A DNA stretch of 64,000 nt from Adineta ricciae. Taxonomy: Eukaryota; Rotifera; Eurotatoria; Adinetida; Adinetidae. The DNA lies in NCBI GenBank assembly GCA_905250025.1, contig CAJNOJ010000251.1, forward strand, positions 87,127-151,126, written 5' to 3'. Below are positions 21,659 to 31,237 of the stretch, one piece after another. The position numbers and the translations under genes were made by a program. The notes below the pieces were generated by a model, which saw nothing but the letters and a program-made list of their open reading frames with translations, searched no databases and was not told the origin of the DNA. The number at the start of each line of letters is the position of its first letter. Positions within the stretch are counted from its first letter, which is position 1.

Positions 21659-22709
21659 AGAAGAGAAAGATGATGATGACCAAAGGAAAAGACATGATAA
21701 AGTGATCTGATTTTGTTGTGATTTTCGTTTTTTTTTCTGATTGTATTGTTTGACTCACTAATCTCAATCAAAATATTCAATAAACTAAACTCGCATGCGT
21801 GTACTGCATAAACCGGACACTTTTCCCTTCGTTACATCACGTACAATTATATAAATAGGAATGAAGTTTTCCAATATGCAAACATAATTACAATTCTTTT
21901 TCTCTGCGACGCCCGACTATAAAAGAAACGTACGTAAAGTGCAACACAATGTTTTTCTTTTGAACAGAATCCGTTGAATCGGCGACATTTCTCGAACTCA
22001 AGTAAACATAAACTCGGTTCCATCATTTAACGAATAAACGATGACATTCCATTGGTTGATCATTTCGTTTGTTGAAACTAATGATGAGATAAGACTTCAA
22101 GGCTTCAACGGCGAGAGGGAAAGTTCGAGTCATTTCTGCTTTTGCTTGATGAAATACTTTTATAAATATTTGATCAATGATTGTCAATGAAAGAAAAAAA
22201 ACGTACTCTGGCACAACAAATTGTGTGAGAAGAACGTGAAGGACATATGTTTACGTTACACACACACAATGAATCGAAGTTCAAAGAAAAAATAAGAATG
22301 TTCTTCTGATTTCCTTTGTAATGCAAATCTGACAAATCATGTCTTCCATTTTCGATCGTCAGAAACTTGATGAGTTAGTAAAAAGCGTACTTCGATATCA
22401 TCTTAATTTTCTGTTTAATCCGAATGAAAATATCCGGTAAGGTCATATTGCTATATGATCTATCTATTTCACCACGCATTAGTCAATAAAAGTAACACAT
22501 GTGTTAAATCTACAAAGGCTAAATTATTTCTCTATCTGACAAAGCATTCACAAGAGAGAAAAGTATGTAAAGTGCAATATTAATGTATTTTGTTCTCTAA
22601 TTGGTGTGATAGACAAAGGATGAAACGCATCAACTGGATATTTCATTACTAACGATGTTTTTTTTTTCTAAATGAATCCAACATCTGTTTCAAAAGATGA
22701 GAGTCTTTC
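21659..22709. other. Intergenic, no gene seen
   Basis: About 1 kb without a supported gene. It contains the 3' end signals of the transporter (AATAAA at 21779) and a CA-run near 22260. Confidence 0.4.
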
Positions 22710-22717
22710 TATATAAG
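22710..22717 (+). promoter_or_regulatory. TATA box of small peptide gene 1
   Basis: TATATAAG, 60 bp before the ATG at 22770, leaving a short 5' UTR. Confidence 0.55.
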
Positions 22718-22769
22718 ATCGTGTATCATCAGTTGTTTTTCATTCCATTCCACGTCAAGAAACGAAACA

Positions 22770-22916
22770 ATGCGTTTTACAACATATTTTCTCTTTGCTC
22801 TCGTTTGCCTTTTGGTCATGGGAACTCAATATGCCATTGCTGGTGATGACCAAGATGGAAATGGTCTTAGTGAAGATATTCGAAAAAAAGCATTTGCATA
22901 TCTTAACGATGACTAA
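22770..22916 (+). CDS. Small secreted acidic peptide 1
   Basis: A 48-codon frame that begins with a textbook signal peptide (MRFTTYFLFALVCLLVMGT, AIA cleavage site) and leaves a mature peptide of about 24 residues starting GDDQDGNGLSEDIRKK. DQDGNG resembles the first half of an EF-hand calcium loop. A TATA box sits 60 bp upstream and AATAAA follows near 23034, so it looks like a complete small gene. Function is unknown; a secreted peptide or hormone-like role is conjecture. Confidence 0.65.
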   Translation: MRFTTYFLFALVCLLVMGTQYAIAGDDQDGNGLSEDIRKKAFAYLNDD

Positions 22917-23474
22917 TGCTTAAACGAAAACATTACTTCAGCTTCGTTTTTTTTCTCAAACATCTAATGTCACAAGTTTTGAACGAATAGCAACATCATT
23001 TCTTCATTGTATTGACTTCAATCTTTGTTCATTAATAAACATCATGCAAGATTGAACTGAACTTTGCTTGTAATTTCTTTCCGAAGAAGGTTGAATTCAT
23101 ATCCAATCTTTACGAGAGACATGATCTCAACTGTCGAGAAATATAAATCAAGAATCGAAATACAAAGTTGTGAATAAAAAAGACGTCCGATTGGTTCATT
23201 GTCATCACATGTTAAACTCATCTTTGCTAGATAAATTTCAGTCAATCGAATGTCTCCATCCGATTATAGATGAAACGTCAATTGTATATTTCGTTCTACA
23301 TTATTTTCAAGTTTTCATTCACGAAATTTGACAAACAGCTAGAATTTCTTTTGTATTCAAATTCGCATTAGACAGATTATGTTTTCATGAATACATGATG
23401 ATATTTGATTTTGAAGAAAAAGAAAACAAAGCTTGATGGAGAATACAACATCTGTTTCACTATGCCATGCGTTC
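22917..23474. other. Spacer between the two small peptide genes
   Basis: No gene is seen. It contains the probable poly(A) signal of the first peptide gene near 23034 and the upstream region of the second. Confidence 0.4.
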
Positions 23475-23480
23475 TATAAA
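23475..23480 (+). promoter_or_regulatory. TATA box of small peptide gene 2
   Basis: TATAAA about 40 bp before the ATG at 23516, giving a very short 5' UTR. Confidence 0.5.
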
Positions 23481-23515
23481 ACATCGATGATTGCTTCAAA
23501 ACTCGATCCTGAAAA

Positions 23516-23734
23516 ATGAAGATGCGTTTGACGATTTTCTTCATTTATATTCTCGTTTGTTTTCTCATCGTTGGAATTCATTCTCAATTCGATGACCAAG
23601 CAGCGAAAATCATCTCTGCTGATCATCAAAACGGAATCATATCGGATGAAGAAGCTCTTCGATCGTTTAAACAGCAAATGGAAACATGGCTCGAACAATA
23701 TCCTGTCAATATTCAACCGGATCAGAAAAACTAA
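23516..23734 (+). CDS. Small secreted peptide 2
   Basis: A 72-codon frame. Residues 1-23 are a signal peptide (MRLTIFFIYILVCFLIVGIHS), leaving a mature chain of about 49 residues with no cysteine: QFDDQAAKI, then ADHQNGIISDEEALRSF and a Pro/Gln tail. It lies 600 bp downstream of the other small secreted peptide on the same strand and has the same short plan (signal, DDQ start, NG(L/I) acidic loop), so distant relationship is possible. Function is unknown. It ends 40 bp before the convergent phosphoesterase. Confidence 0.65.
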   Translation: MKMRLTIFFIYILVCFLIVGIHSQFDDQAAKIISADHQNGIISDEEALRSFKQQMETWLEQYPVNIQPDQKN

Positions 23735-23774
23735 CAAACATTTTCTTCCTTTTCACTTCTCCTCATGATTTTAT

Positions 23775-24683
23775 TTATATCTTATCGTTGACAATAACTG
23801 TTCCATCATCATATAAACAAATACACATATTCGGTCGATATCCGCAATTTTCTCCTTGATATCCTAATTGATTACTGACAACTCGTGTGGAATTGATCAA
23901 CATATCAGTTGATCGATGTGTATGACCATAGACCCATAAGCGAACGGGATCGAGACATTCGGCTTCTAAATCGTTGATATATGCATGTTCATGACCGATA
24001 TCGATATCTGCTTGTAAACAAGTATCACGACGAGAAGGGGCGTGATGAGTAATGATAATCACATGTTCGTGATTTTGTCGAGCTCGGTCGATTTCTTGTA
24101 ATAACCAGAAATGTTGTTGGGTGTGCCATTGGTTCGTATCATTCACTGTAAGTTTTCGTCGGAATCTGACGCGATTTTCTTCACACACTCGTTCGATTCG
24201 TCGATAATCTGCATGTGTTTTTTCTATATGACTAGCTGTTTCTTCTGGTATATGAGACCAAAGAATCGTACCAAGAATTCGAATTTTATTCGGAAGAAGA
24301 TAAGTATCACTTTGTAGAAAATGAATTCGAGAATCCAAATTATTCAATCGATAAAGTTGTTCAAGACGATCTTCATATTCTCCTTCGTAGAAACAATGAT
24401 TTCCAGCAACGTAGAAAATATGTTCGAATCGTTGACATTGAATGAGAAGATATTTTTCTAATGACGCTATATCCGGTCGACCAATATCACCAGCGAGTAT
24501 TAAATACGGTGCGACAACCGGAAAATCCGATAAATCACGATCGTTGTATTCCAAATGTAAATCGCTCATTAACATCGTTTGAAAGATCACTTTCGCGTTG
24601 GGCGATGGTGTTGGATTTCTCATATTAATCAATTCTGAAAAGTAATACATACAAGGAATGATACAATCCGTGGCGGATGTCAT
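23775..24683 (-). CDS. Calcineurin-like metallophosphoesterase
   Basis: A single-exon frame of 302 aa with the ordered metal-binding motifs of the family: MSDLHLEY (D-x-H), LAGDIGRPD (GD), VAGNHCFYEG (GNH), ITHHAPS (H) and VYGHTHRS (GHTH). The fold hydrolyses phosphomonoesters or diesters at a two-metal centre; the substrate is not predictable. Two starts are possible. The ATG at 24683 gives the longest frame. The ATG at 24623 (MRNPTPSPNAK) lies 11 bp after a TTTTCAG acceptor at 24635 and still keeps every motif, so it is a good alternative if the mRNA is trans-spliced. It follows the 7TM gene by 35 bp on the same strand. Confidence 0.9.
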   Translation of the reverse strand: MTSATDCIIPCMYYFSELINMRNPTPSPNAKVIFQTMLMSDLHLEYNDRDLSDFPVVAPYLILAGDIGRPDIASLEKYLLIQCQRFEHIFYVAGNHCFYEGEYEDRLEQLYRLNNLDSRIHFLQSDTYLLPNKIRILGTILWSHIPEETASHIEKTHADYRRIERVCEENRVRFRRKLTVNDTNQWHTQQHFWLLQEIDRARQNHEHVIIITHHAPSRRDTCLQADIDIGHEHAYINDLEAECLDPVRLWVYGHTHRSTDMLINSTRVVSNQLGYQGENCGYRPNMCICLYDDGTVIVNDKI

Positions 24684-24718
24684 TTATTTCGACATGTGAA
24701 TACATGAACAGTTAAGTT

Positions 24719-25699
24719 TTAGTATCGTCTTTGATAAAGTTTCGAAAATTCTTCTCGATATTTCGGTGATAAAAGTACAAAAATAAAGAATGTTGATACG
24801 AACGGTATAAGCGATAGTGTATAAGTGAAAAGATAGATTATGTTCTGTTTTGATTGAGAAATACAATGGAAATGTAGTGTAATGAGAAGATGAGGTAGGG
24901 TCAAAGTGACAAGAAGTAATGGACTAATGAGATTGTGTTTGTATGTACGAACAACATCGACAAACTTGGATAGAAATGTAGCAGTAGGTTTCAATGAACG
25001 TTTGTGTTCAATGAGAATGACAATCAGAATAAGCGGTGAGAAAAAGTTGACTAAAATCGGTAGAATCAGATGTAAAATGTTGATTAGTCGTTCGAAATTG
25101 ATCTGCGATTGCGTTTGAAAGTGATACGAACACTCGGTACGATTAAATTCAACACGTAATTGACGATGAATCGGTTTGTACAAGGCCAGAACGAAGTGAT
25201 AAATCATCAAAACCGGAATGAGTTTCTTCGCTGCACGTCGACTTTGTTGTTTATCAAATGACAAATGTTTATAAGCCACAACGATTCGTTCGACAGCCAA
25301 ACAGACTGTTAATGAATAAAACAAAGGAACAAGCGCAGAAATAGAATAATCGAAAACAAAACAATCAATCCATCGACTGGTTTTCTTTCGAATGATCATC
25401 AACAAACGAATCGTTACTATCACCAACGTCACTTGTCCAACTATCGAAATCCATAAACGATAGATTCCACTACCCATTTCACGCGCTGTTGCTTGCGCAA
25501 ACGTCGCGATTGACAAGAAATTACAAACTGTACCAAGAGCAAAAACAAATATGAGAACAATCAAAACTTCTACTGTCGAAAATGAAGTATAGAGAAAACT
25601 CTCCAGTGAAATACTATAATAAAACGTTGTTAATTGGCAAATTGAACCATAAAAACATGGTGGACAATGTTCTGTCGAATTCCAGCTATAGTCGATCAT
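24719..25699 (-). CDS. Rhodopsin-like 7TM receptor
   Basis: Seven hydrophobic helices are visible in about 326 aa, starting with VEVLIVLIFVFALGTVCNFLS (TM1, with the family Asn). ERIVVAY stands in the DRY position after TM3, and LSPKYREEF closes TM7. The N-terminal piece CPPCFYGSICQ looks like part of an EGF-like motif, a feature I associate with lineage-expanded rotifer receptors. The ligand is unknown. The open frame continues upstream to 25753 but from a GTG; the first ATG is at 25699. An upstream exon cannot be excluded. The stop lies 35 bp before the long-frame ATG of the phosphoesterase. Confidence 0.8.
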   Translation of the reverse strand: MIDYSWNSTEHCPPCFYGSICQLTTFYYSISLESFLYTSFSTVEVLIVLIFVFALGTVCNFLSIATFAQATAREMGSGIYRLWISIVGQVTLVIVTIRLLMIIRKKTSRWIDCFVFDYSISALVPLFYSLTVCLAVERIVVAYKHLSFDKQQSRRAAKKLIPVLMIYHFVLALYKPIHRQLRVEFNRTECSYHFQTQSQINFERLINILHLILPILVNFFSPLILIVILIEHKRSLKPTATFLSKFVDVVRTYKHNLISPLLLVTLTLPHLLITLHFHCISQSKQNIIYLFTYTLSLIPFVSTFFIFVLLSPKYREEFSKLYQRRY

Positions 25700-25858
25700 G
25701 TCGAGAGAAAGATAAAAGAGTTTTGAAGTCAAAGTCAATGTTCTGGAAAACACCTGTTCGATAAATATTCTAACTAATGGGAAAATAAATGAATATGATG
25801 TCGCACATCGACGTATCTTTATTATTGTCTTGAGTTGGCTTTCGAAAAAGAATGTTTA

Positions 25859-26728
25859 TTAACAATGAATACTTATTGATGAGATTTTCCCATCTAAAAT
25901 GTCTTGACTAATGGCAGAATGAACTTGTGGTAAATTTCTATTGAAATTCGATGGTACGCTCTTCTTCTCGTCTTCAACCGGTGGTTCAGCCTTTTGTTTC
26001 TGACGAGATCTGATTAATGGACTCACGGTCTTTGAAATCGTCGGTAGGTCAGTAGAAACTTTTGAGTCTTTTTTAATATTAACTGGAATTGGATTATTGT
26101 TAGAAGGGTAAAAATCTTCTTCTTCTTGTTGTTTCTTTTTTCTCCATAATCGACATAAAAACAGATCTCGAATCCATCGCCAACTAAATATGTCCTTATC
26201 TTTTAGTAGTGAACCAACGATGCAGCCTGTAACAACAATGATGGTTAAGACGCCGATAACTCCTGCAAGAGTAAAGACCACAATACGCAAGATGACATTC
26301 TGCCGACTGTCCGAAGAACATGAATCAAACAAGAAATAGTCATACGACAGATCGGCTGCTTGATTGGCTACGTCATATGTTGATGATTCGGAATAGAAAA
26401 TATTGATAATCGATGTATTTGGTTGATTGCTAAGCAGTTTACAATACTCTCTTGGACATAATTCTTCGCATCGACTCGAGAAGAGAACATTCGATGGTGA
26501 TTCATATGAGACAATATCATAACACTTCGATGTCTTCTTGATGATATAATTTTTTACTGAATAAGCAATTGATATATCAAAATCTGCTGGAATCAGTCGC
26601 AAACATTTCATTTGAGATATCGATCGGAATCCGAAGGGAATGTCGATACAATGTTCAGTAAGAAAACGATCGCAAGTATCCGCATATACAATCGTTAACA
26701 CGACGATGAGAAAGTACAACCACTTCAT
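25859..26728 (-). CDS. Orphan type I membrane protein
   Basis: A single exon of 289 aa. It has a signal peptide (MKWLYFLIVVLTIVYA), an ectodomain of about 140 residues with spaced cysteines (TCDRF, EHCID, KCYDI, RCEELCPREYC), one transmembrane helix (VVFTLAGVIGVLTIIVVTGCIVG) and a basic, Ser/Pro-rich cytoplasmic tail of about 110 residues (LCRLWRKKKQQEEE). The Cys spacing recalls WSC or PAN-type small domains but I cannot assign it. Function is unknown. It diverges from the Smr-domain gene, whose ATG is 417 bp away. Confidence 0.7.
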   Translation of the reverse strand: MKWLYFLIVVLTIVYADTCDRFLTEHCIDIPFGFRSISQMKCLRLIPADFDISIAYSVKNYIIKKTSKCYDIVSYESPSNVLFSSRCEELCPREYCKLLSNQPNTSIINIFYSESSTYDVANQAADLSYDYFLFDSCSSDSRQNVILRIVVFTLAGVIGVLTIIVVTGCIVGSLLKDKDIFSWRWIRDLFLCRLWRKKKQQEEEDFYPSNNNPIPVNIKKDSKVSTDLPTISKTVSPLIRSRQKQKAEPPVEDEKKSVPSNFNRNLPQVHSAISQDILDGKISSISIHC

Positions 26729-27145
26729 CTTCGAAAAAAAAACGACGAAATACGTTGGAAAATGTTTTTCACCTGTGATTTATTCGCGGTAGTGAATGCT
26801 TCACTGATTTCTGTCTTCGATAGTAAATCACGATCGACAAGGATTTCTTCCGAGAGATAATTAAATCATTCTCGATGATTATCGACGAAAAACAAGCACA
26901 AATTCGATGAAATTCTTTTATTTTCGAACGAAAGCAAAGCTCCATCTGTTCGATTTGAATATTCGTAACACTGAGTGGAATGTTTGTTGATTTCATCGGT
27001 ATTCCCTGCTTGTTATATTGTCTGTGATGGCGAATATACGGACGTGATGGAATACATTCTGACGTCAGATGATTGTTTGTTTTTCTCTCGATAGAACGAA
27101 AAAGAATAATTCATCGTCGATTTTGAAACAGATAAAAAGTCAACG

Positions 27146-27700
27146 ATGGGAAATTTATTTTCTCATACAAATCAAGATGAGCAGTCAGGAATCCCTCGTG
27201 AAGCTTTAGCATTACGAAATGAAGCTCGACAACTTCTGTCAGAAGCTCAATTGTCTTCGAAACAATCGCAAGATGAATACCAACATGGTTGTCGAGCACG
27301 TGCCAAAGAATTATCGATCAGAAAGAATGCTTTTTACGCACAAATGAATGATAAAAATGAACAAGCGGCAAGAATCATCTTCCAGCATTTCAATCGAACT
27401 CGTCCAAATAACGAAATCGATCTTCATGGTCTTTATGTGAATGAAGCATTGAATTATCTCGAGAATAAAATGAATAAAAGCCGATCGGAGAATGTTTTAC
27501 AACTGAAAGTGATCACAGGAATGGGAAATAATTCACCAAATCGGATTAGTAAAATCAAACCACAGGTCGAAGAATTCGTCCGGCGAAATTCTTTACAAGC
27601 AACGATCTATCCCGGACATCTTATTATCAATTTATTCACATCTGAAAACTCGACAACGAAGAATCCGTCATCCAATACAGATCAATGCATTATTTTATAA
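27146..27700 (+). CDS. DUF1771-Smr protein with lipidation signals at both ends
   Basis: A single exon of 184 aa. Residues 17-80 are the helical DUF1771 extension (REALALRNEARQLLSEAQ). Residues 90-165 are a Smr domain with the canonical DLHGLYVNEA motif and ITGMGNNS (TGxG), which place it among Smr nucleases or nucleic-acid-binding proteins. The start MGNLFSHT fits an N-myristoylation signal (Gly2, Ser6) and the end CIIL fits a CaaX box for geranylgeranylation at Cys181. Together these predict stable membrane attachment, which is unusual for a Smr protein. Confidence 0.85.
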   Translation: MGNLFSHTNQDEQSGIPREALALRNEARQLLSEAQLSSKQSQDEYQHGCRARAKELSIRKNAFYAQMNDKNEQAARIIFQHFNRTRPNNEIDLHGLYVNEALNYLENKMNKSRSENVLQLKVITGMGNNSPNRISKIKPQVEEFVRRNSLQATIYPGHLIINLFTSENSTTKNPSSNTDQCIIL

Positions 27701-28162
27701 ATAAACGGCTCTTTTTTGTTGCACATAAAAGTTAATATGTATCTATCGATCAATTCGTAGTGTGCAGATCTACAAGTCTGAGGGGACTATCGAAATGAAA
27801 CAATACTATACTTCAGAAGTATTGTTGGTAATTGAAAAGTTGTACGGTGAACTTTTAAAAGAATTATTCAAAAAGTTTTGCTTATAGGGAAAGATATTCA
27901 CATTTGTTTTTCCAAATACAATAATTCTGAAAATGTCCTTTAAGAATAGTATGTAAAACGTCTTACATATTTTCGTATTGTTCATTATAATGAATCAGTG
28001 AAAGTACTTGAATTCTAAATTTAATTATTATACAAAGCTTCTGTAATGGAATACTCTATTTGTTTTCATTTATTAGCATAAAATTAGAAGAACTATGTTG
28101 ATTGATTATACAAAACAGTGCATAATTTGCTTTACAAGGACATTAAGGGAGGAACGCATAGG
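27701..28162. other. Intergenic, no gene seen
   Basis: AT-rich spacer holding the 3' end of the Smr gene and the 5' region of the type II membrane protein gene. No further feature is supported. Confidence 0.4.
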
Positions 28163-29325
28163 ATGCAAACGAGTGTTTTACAACAATGCTGGATTAATCA
28201 ACAACAGCGATTGTCTCCAACGATTTCGTTGGATTGTACTCGACAATCCGATGTTAATTCAAGTGAATCATTATTTCGAACAAAGTCATCTTCTTCAACT
28301 GATACTATTAAAGAGTTCTGTGCGAAAGAAGACAACGAAGATCATTCATTGAAAAAGTTAGCCTGTCACATCATTGAAATCCATTCTATTTCCAACATTC
28401 ACATTGTAGACGATTGCTTGGCCATCTCAATGCAAAAAACTGCAAAGTTTTTCTAATCACTGCTATCATCGGAGCTATATTATCTGGCATTGCTCTCTCA
28501 ATTGTACTTACTTTTTACGTGGTAGACCGTTGTAAGTATCTTCATTGAAACAAATTGTATCAAGTCTTTCTTATTTGTTTCCTTGCAAGCATCTGGAACA
28601 ACAAGTCCGACATCAAGCAGTACCACTATCACCAGCACGAGTTCGACATCAACCAGCAGTAGTACCAGTAGTAGTTCGACATCGACCAGTACTAGTACTA
28701 CTAGCAGTTCGACGTCAAGTAATGTTATGTTTGCATACGCAGAACAGTCAGCTGATGTCTCGTGTTGTTTAGGTACAACATCAGCGACGACAACACTGAA
28801 AAGTACATCGAATTTCGATAGAGATGAAAAGAAATTATTCTTCGATTTCTAGTTTGTAATAATGGTGATACTGCAATCACTTTTGATGATCTGTCAGCAT
28901 CGGTAGCAGTACCCAATGGTTACAATAAATTTGATTGGACAAATGGAATGGTTCAAGCAGCAAACGCGAATACAAGTGGATATTATACAGGAATTGTCAG
29001 TAAGCCAAAATCCGTGATGAATCCAAATGCGAATCCGTTAACAATGGCAAGTGTTAATGGAAGTCTTTTTACATTGTATTCAATATCAATAGCAGCAGCG
29101 TGGTATGATAATCTAAATCTGACAGTGATTGGTTATAATTCGAATGCAATTATGGCGAGTGAGAATTTTATCATTCAAGTATTCGCTGTCTCTACTTTAA
29201 CATTCAATGGATTCTCTGGATTAGATACTGTCATATTTTCGACATCAGGTGGAACAAAGAATGTTAATGTCGGTGGTAGTGGAGGACATTTTTCCATGGA
29301 TAACATTTGTTTATCTTTTACATGA
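28163..29325 (+). CDS. Type II membrane protein, Ser/Thr stalk, C-terminal beta domain
   Basis: Exons 28163-28356, 28410-28531, 28590-28718, 28773-28802 and 28853-29325 give 315 aa. The order is cytoplasmic N-terminus, transmembrane helix (VFLITAIIGAILSGIALSIVL), Ser/Thr-rich stalk (SSTTITSTSSTST) and a C-terminal domain of about 150 residues beginning ICNNGDTAITFDDL and including YYTGIVSKP, AAAWYDNLNLTVIGY and GHFSMDNICLSF. That last domain is a jelly-roll-like module I recognise from rotifer surface proteins with poly-Thr stalks. The segment 28719-28772 may be an intron or coding, as both keep frame. The N-terminal ATG is the least certain part. Confidence 0.7.
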
Positions 29326-29671
29326 AGCTTTTTTCATTGATGAGTACTATAATTGAGGACATTTTTTTTCAACAATTTAACAACAAAAAAAAATCATTGT
29401 GACTGTAATCTTCAGCGGAGAGTATGACACATACAAGTAAAGGGAAAGTGAAAGACAAATACGATTTCATAACAAAAAGAAACAGATGCTGCATCAACAA
29501 TGAGTATTTATGCATCTCATCATATCATATTCTTCGTCACATTGATCGATTCTTTACATGTACTCACTTTCCGAATACAAAACTGGTAATCATAGTATAA
29601 GTCGACAATGTTTAGAGTTTATTTTTGACTTATTTGATTAATATATCGCTCATTTAAGACAGTTGAAAGTT
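29326..29671. other. Intergenic, no gene seen
   Basis: Convergent 3' regions of the type II protein and the minus-strand gene at 29672. No coding sequence is supported. Confidence 0.4.
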
Positions 29672-30382
29672 TTACCCATCACACTCGACGCTGCATTTTA
29701 TTTCTCCTAAATTCCTCTGTCTATCATCGATACATTGCTCTATTCGGTACATATATTTGTCAATTTGTTTGAGTTTCGTAACAGATTGATCAAATTGATC
29801 GACGAGATCCGCTTTGCCAAATAATTTTTTCGACCAAGATAAATAATTTAAACTTTTTTCACAATCTTCAATCGGTTCAAATGCTCTTTGGACATAATAA
29901 CTTGCAATATCTCTTGTAATTCGACTAAGTAAATCAAGTTCATGCTCGAATACAATAATTTTATCGAGAAAATCAATAACCCAATCAATTTGATAGGCTA
30001 AACAGCATGTAAACACGTAGATACCATGAATGTGTTGATTTTCGTATATTCTTGGTACGAGTTTACGACCAAGTGAACCCGTCGTGACGAGAAAGATTTT
30101 TGTATTTGATTGAGAGAAATTCTCAATGAAATTGACACAACTATCTATTCTTTTAAACATTCGCAGAGTCTTGTTTTGCTTATTAATATTCATTTCATCA
30201 CAAACAGACATTGCGATTAAGTTATTAATACCCAATTCTTCCCAAAGAGTCGGTGTGGCCTGTTGAGTTGAAGTAATTATACTGAAATACTCCTTGAGTT
30301 GACGATTATTTTCTGGATAAGCAATATAAGCATCGAGCCATACAACGATATGTTTAGATACGGATCCGTGAGATTCAGCAAC
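29672..30382 (-). CDS. Stand-alone ART-partner-type N-terminal domain
   Basis: About 235 codons follow a good acceptor (CTACTTTTTAG) at 30383. The protein matches the first 160 residues of the ART-TPR protein at 41981-43987: KHIVVWLDAYI against LLLIWLDSNI, SCVNFIENF against KCIEFIETI, and LVTTGSLGRKLVPRIYENQHIHGIYVFT against MIISGSLGQHALPRLQQQSQIDSIFIF. The domain ends at a stop with no ART or TPR following. The first coding exon is not identified: the open frame runs upstream to 30538 without an ATG and the nearest exon at 30782 is in the wrong phase. It may be a truncated relative or a real stand-alone domain protein. Confidence 0.55.
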   Translation of the reverse strand, partial: VAESHGSVSKHIVVWLDAYIAYPENNRQLKEYFSIITSTQQATPTLWEELGINNLIAMSVCDEMNINKQNKTLRMFKRIDSCVNFIENFSQSNTKIFLVTTGSLGRKLVPRIYENQHIHGIYVFTCCLAYQIDWVIDFLDKIIVFEHELDLLSRITRDIASYYVQRAFEPIEDCEKSLNYLSWSKKLFGKADLVDQFDQSVTKLKQIDKYMYRIEQCIDDRQRNLGEIKCSVECDG

Positions 30383-30538
30383 TAAAAAGTAGAAATGCAA
30401 CGATAGATCGATCAAAATTTTTATATGACGTATTAAAAAATAAATAAATATCATTTCGGAATAGACGGTTCTCAACTGTCTAATTAGGAAGAAGAGATTG
30501 TTAAAGACGCATCGCCTAGACAATGAGAGATCATCCAC

Positions 30539-30781
30539 TGTTCTGAAAAATCATTGATCACTTTGTCGTGTCAATCATATTTCTGATGTACTTCTGTGCG
30601 AAACAACTGATTATCAAAAATCTATTCTTATTGTCAGAAATGTTACGATATGAAAAGTTATTCGAATCAAAGCATCACGATAATCTCTACAAATTGTTCT
30701 CATTTTTTTAATCAAAACTCAGAATTAAAAAACATTCTAACGCTTCCAAAACCTTTCACTTAAACAAATCAGTTGTCTCAT
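30539..30781. other. Short spacer or intron
   Basis: No coding sequence is recognised. It could hold the missing first exon or a long intron of the minus-strand gene at 29672. Confidence 0.3.
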
Positions 30782-31237
30782 CTAGAAAATTACGCTCATG
30801 TCATTCGTGGTGAAAATATTTTGCAATTCTTGAATCCGCAATTGTATCCAATCCAACAATGCATAACTGTGACTGGTGCATAAGTATTCATAAAGCTTAC
30901 CTTCGTTCGTTACTTCGGATGATTCAAAACTCCTATGTAGGTGAGTCCGAGCCATCTCGTTGTTTGTAAGACGAATTCGTAGTTGGTATGAGTGAATATT
31001 TTTAAAACGAGGATTGGTTTGAATTTCACCGAGATAGAATTGGTCTAATATAATATATAATTCATAGCGTTGGTCAAATATTTCCAAGAAGTATTGATCT
31101 CTATCAAGATGAAAATTTGTACATATCCATTGATGTAGATCAGCGAGTAGCAAATTCGAAGGTTGATGTTTTAATCGACATCTTTTATGCATAAAATCAA
31201 TGAGAAACTCGGCGGAAGATACAGTTTCTCTGTCCAT
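30782..31237 (-). CDS. Stand-alone copy of the USP N-terminal domain
   Basis: A 151-aa frame from the ATG at 31237. It is related to the first 95 residues of the ubiquitin-specific protease that starts 270 bp away on the other strand: IDFMHKRCRLKHQPSNLLLADLHQWI and YFLEIFDQRYELYIILDQFYL against IEHVNDSGCVLRPNNLAKFD and YTIEIFNKKHNSYFELDDTYI, ending LRIRLT against LRITWK. No protease domain follows. A GTAATT right before the stop could be a donor, but no phase-compatible downstream exon was found. The fold looks like a small alpha/beta or ubiquitin-like module, an inference from strand pattern only. Confidence 0.5.
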   Translation of the reverse strand: MDRETVSSAEFLIDFMHKRCRLKHQPSNLLLADLHQWICTNFHLDRDQYFLEIFDQRYELYIILDQFYLGEIQTNPRFKNIHSYQLRIRLTNNEMARTHLHRSFESSEVTNEGKLYEYLCTSHSYALLDWIQLRIQELQNIFTTNDMSVIF

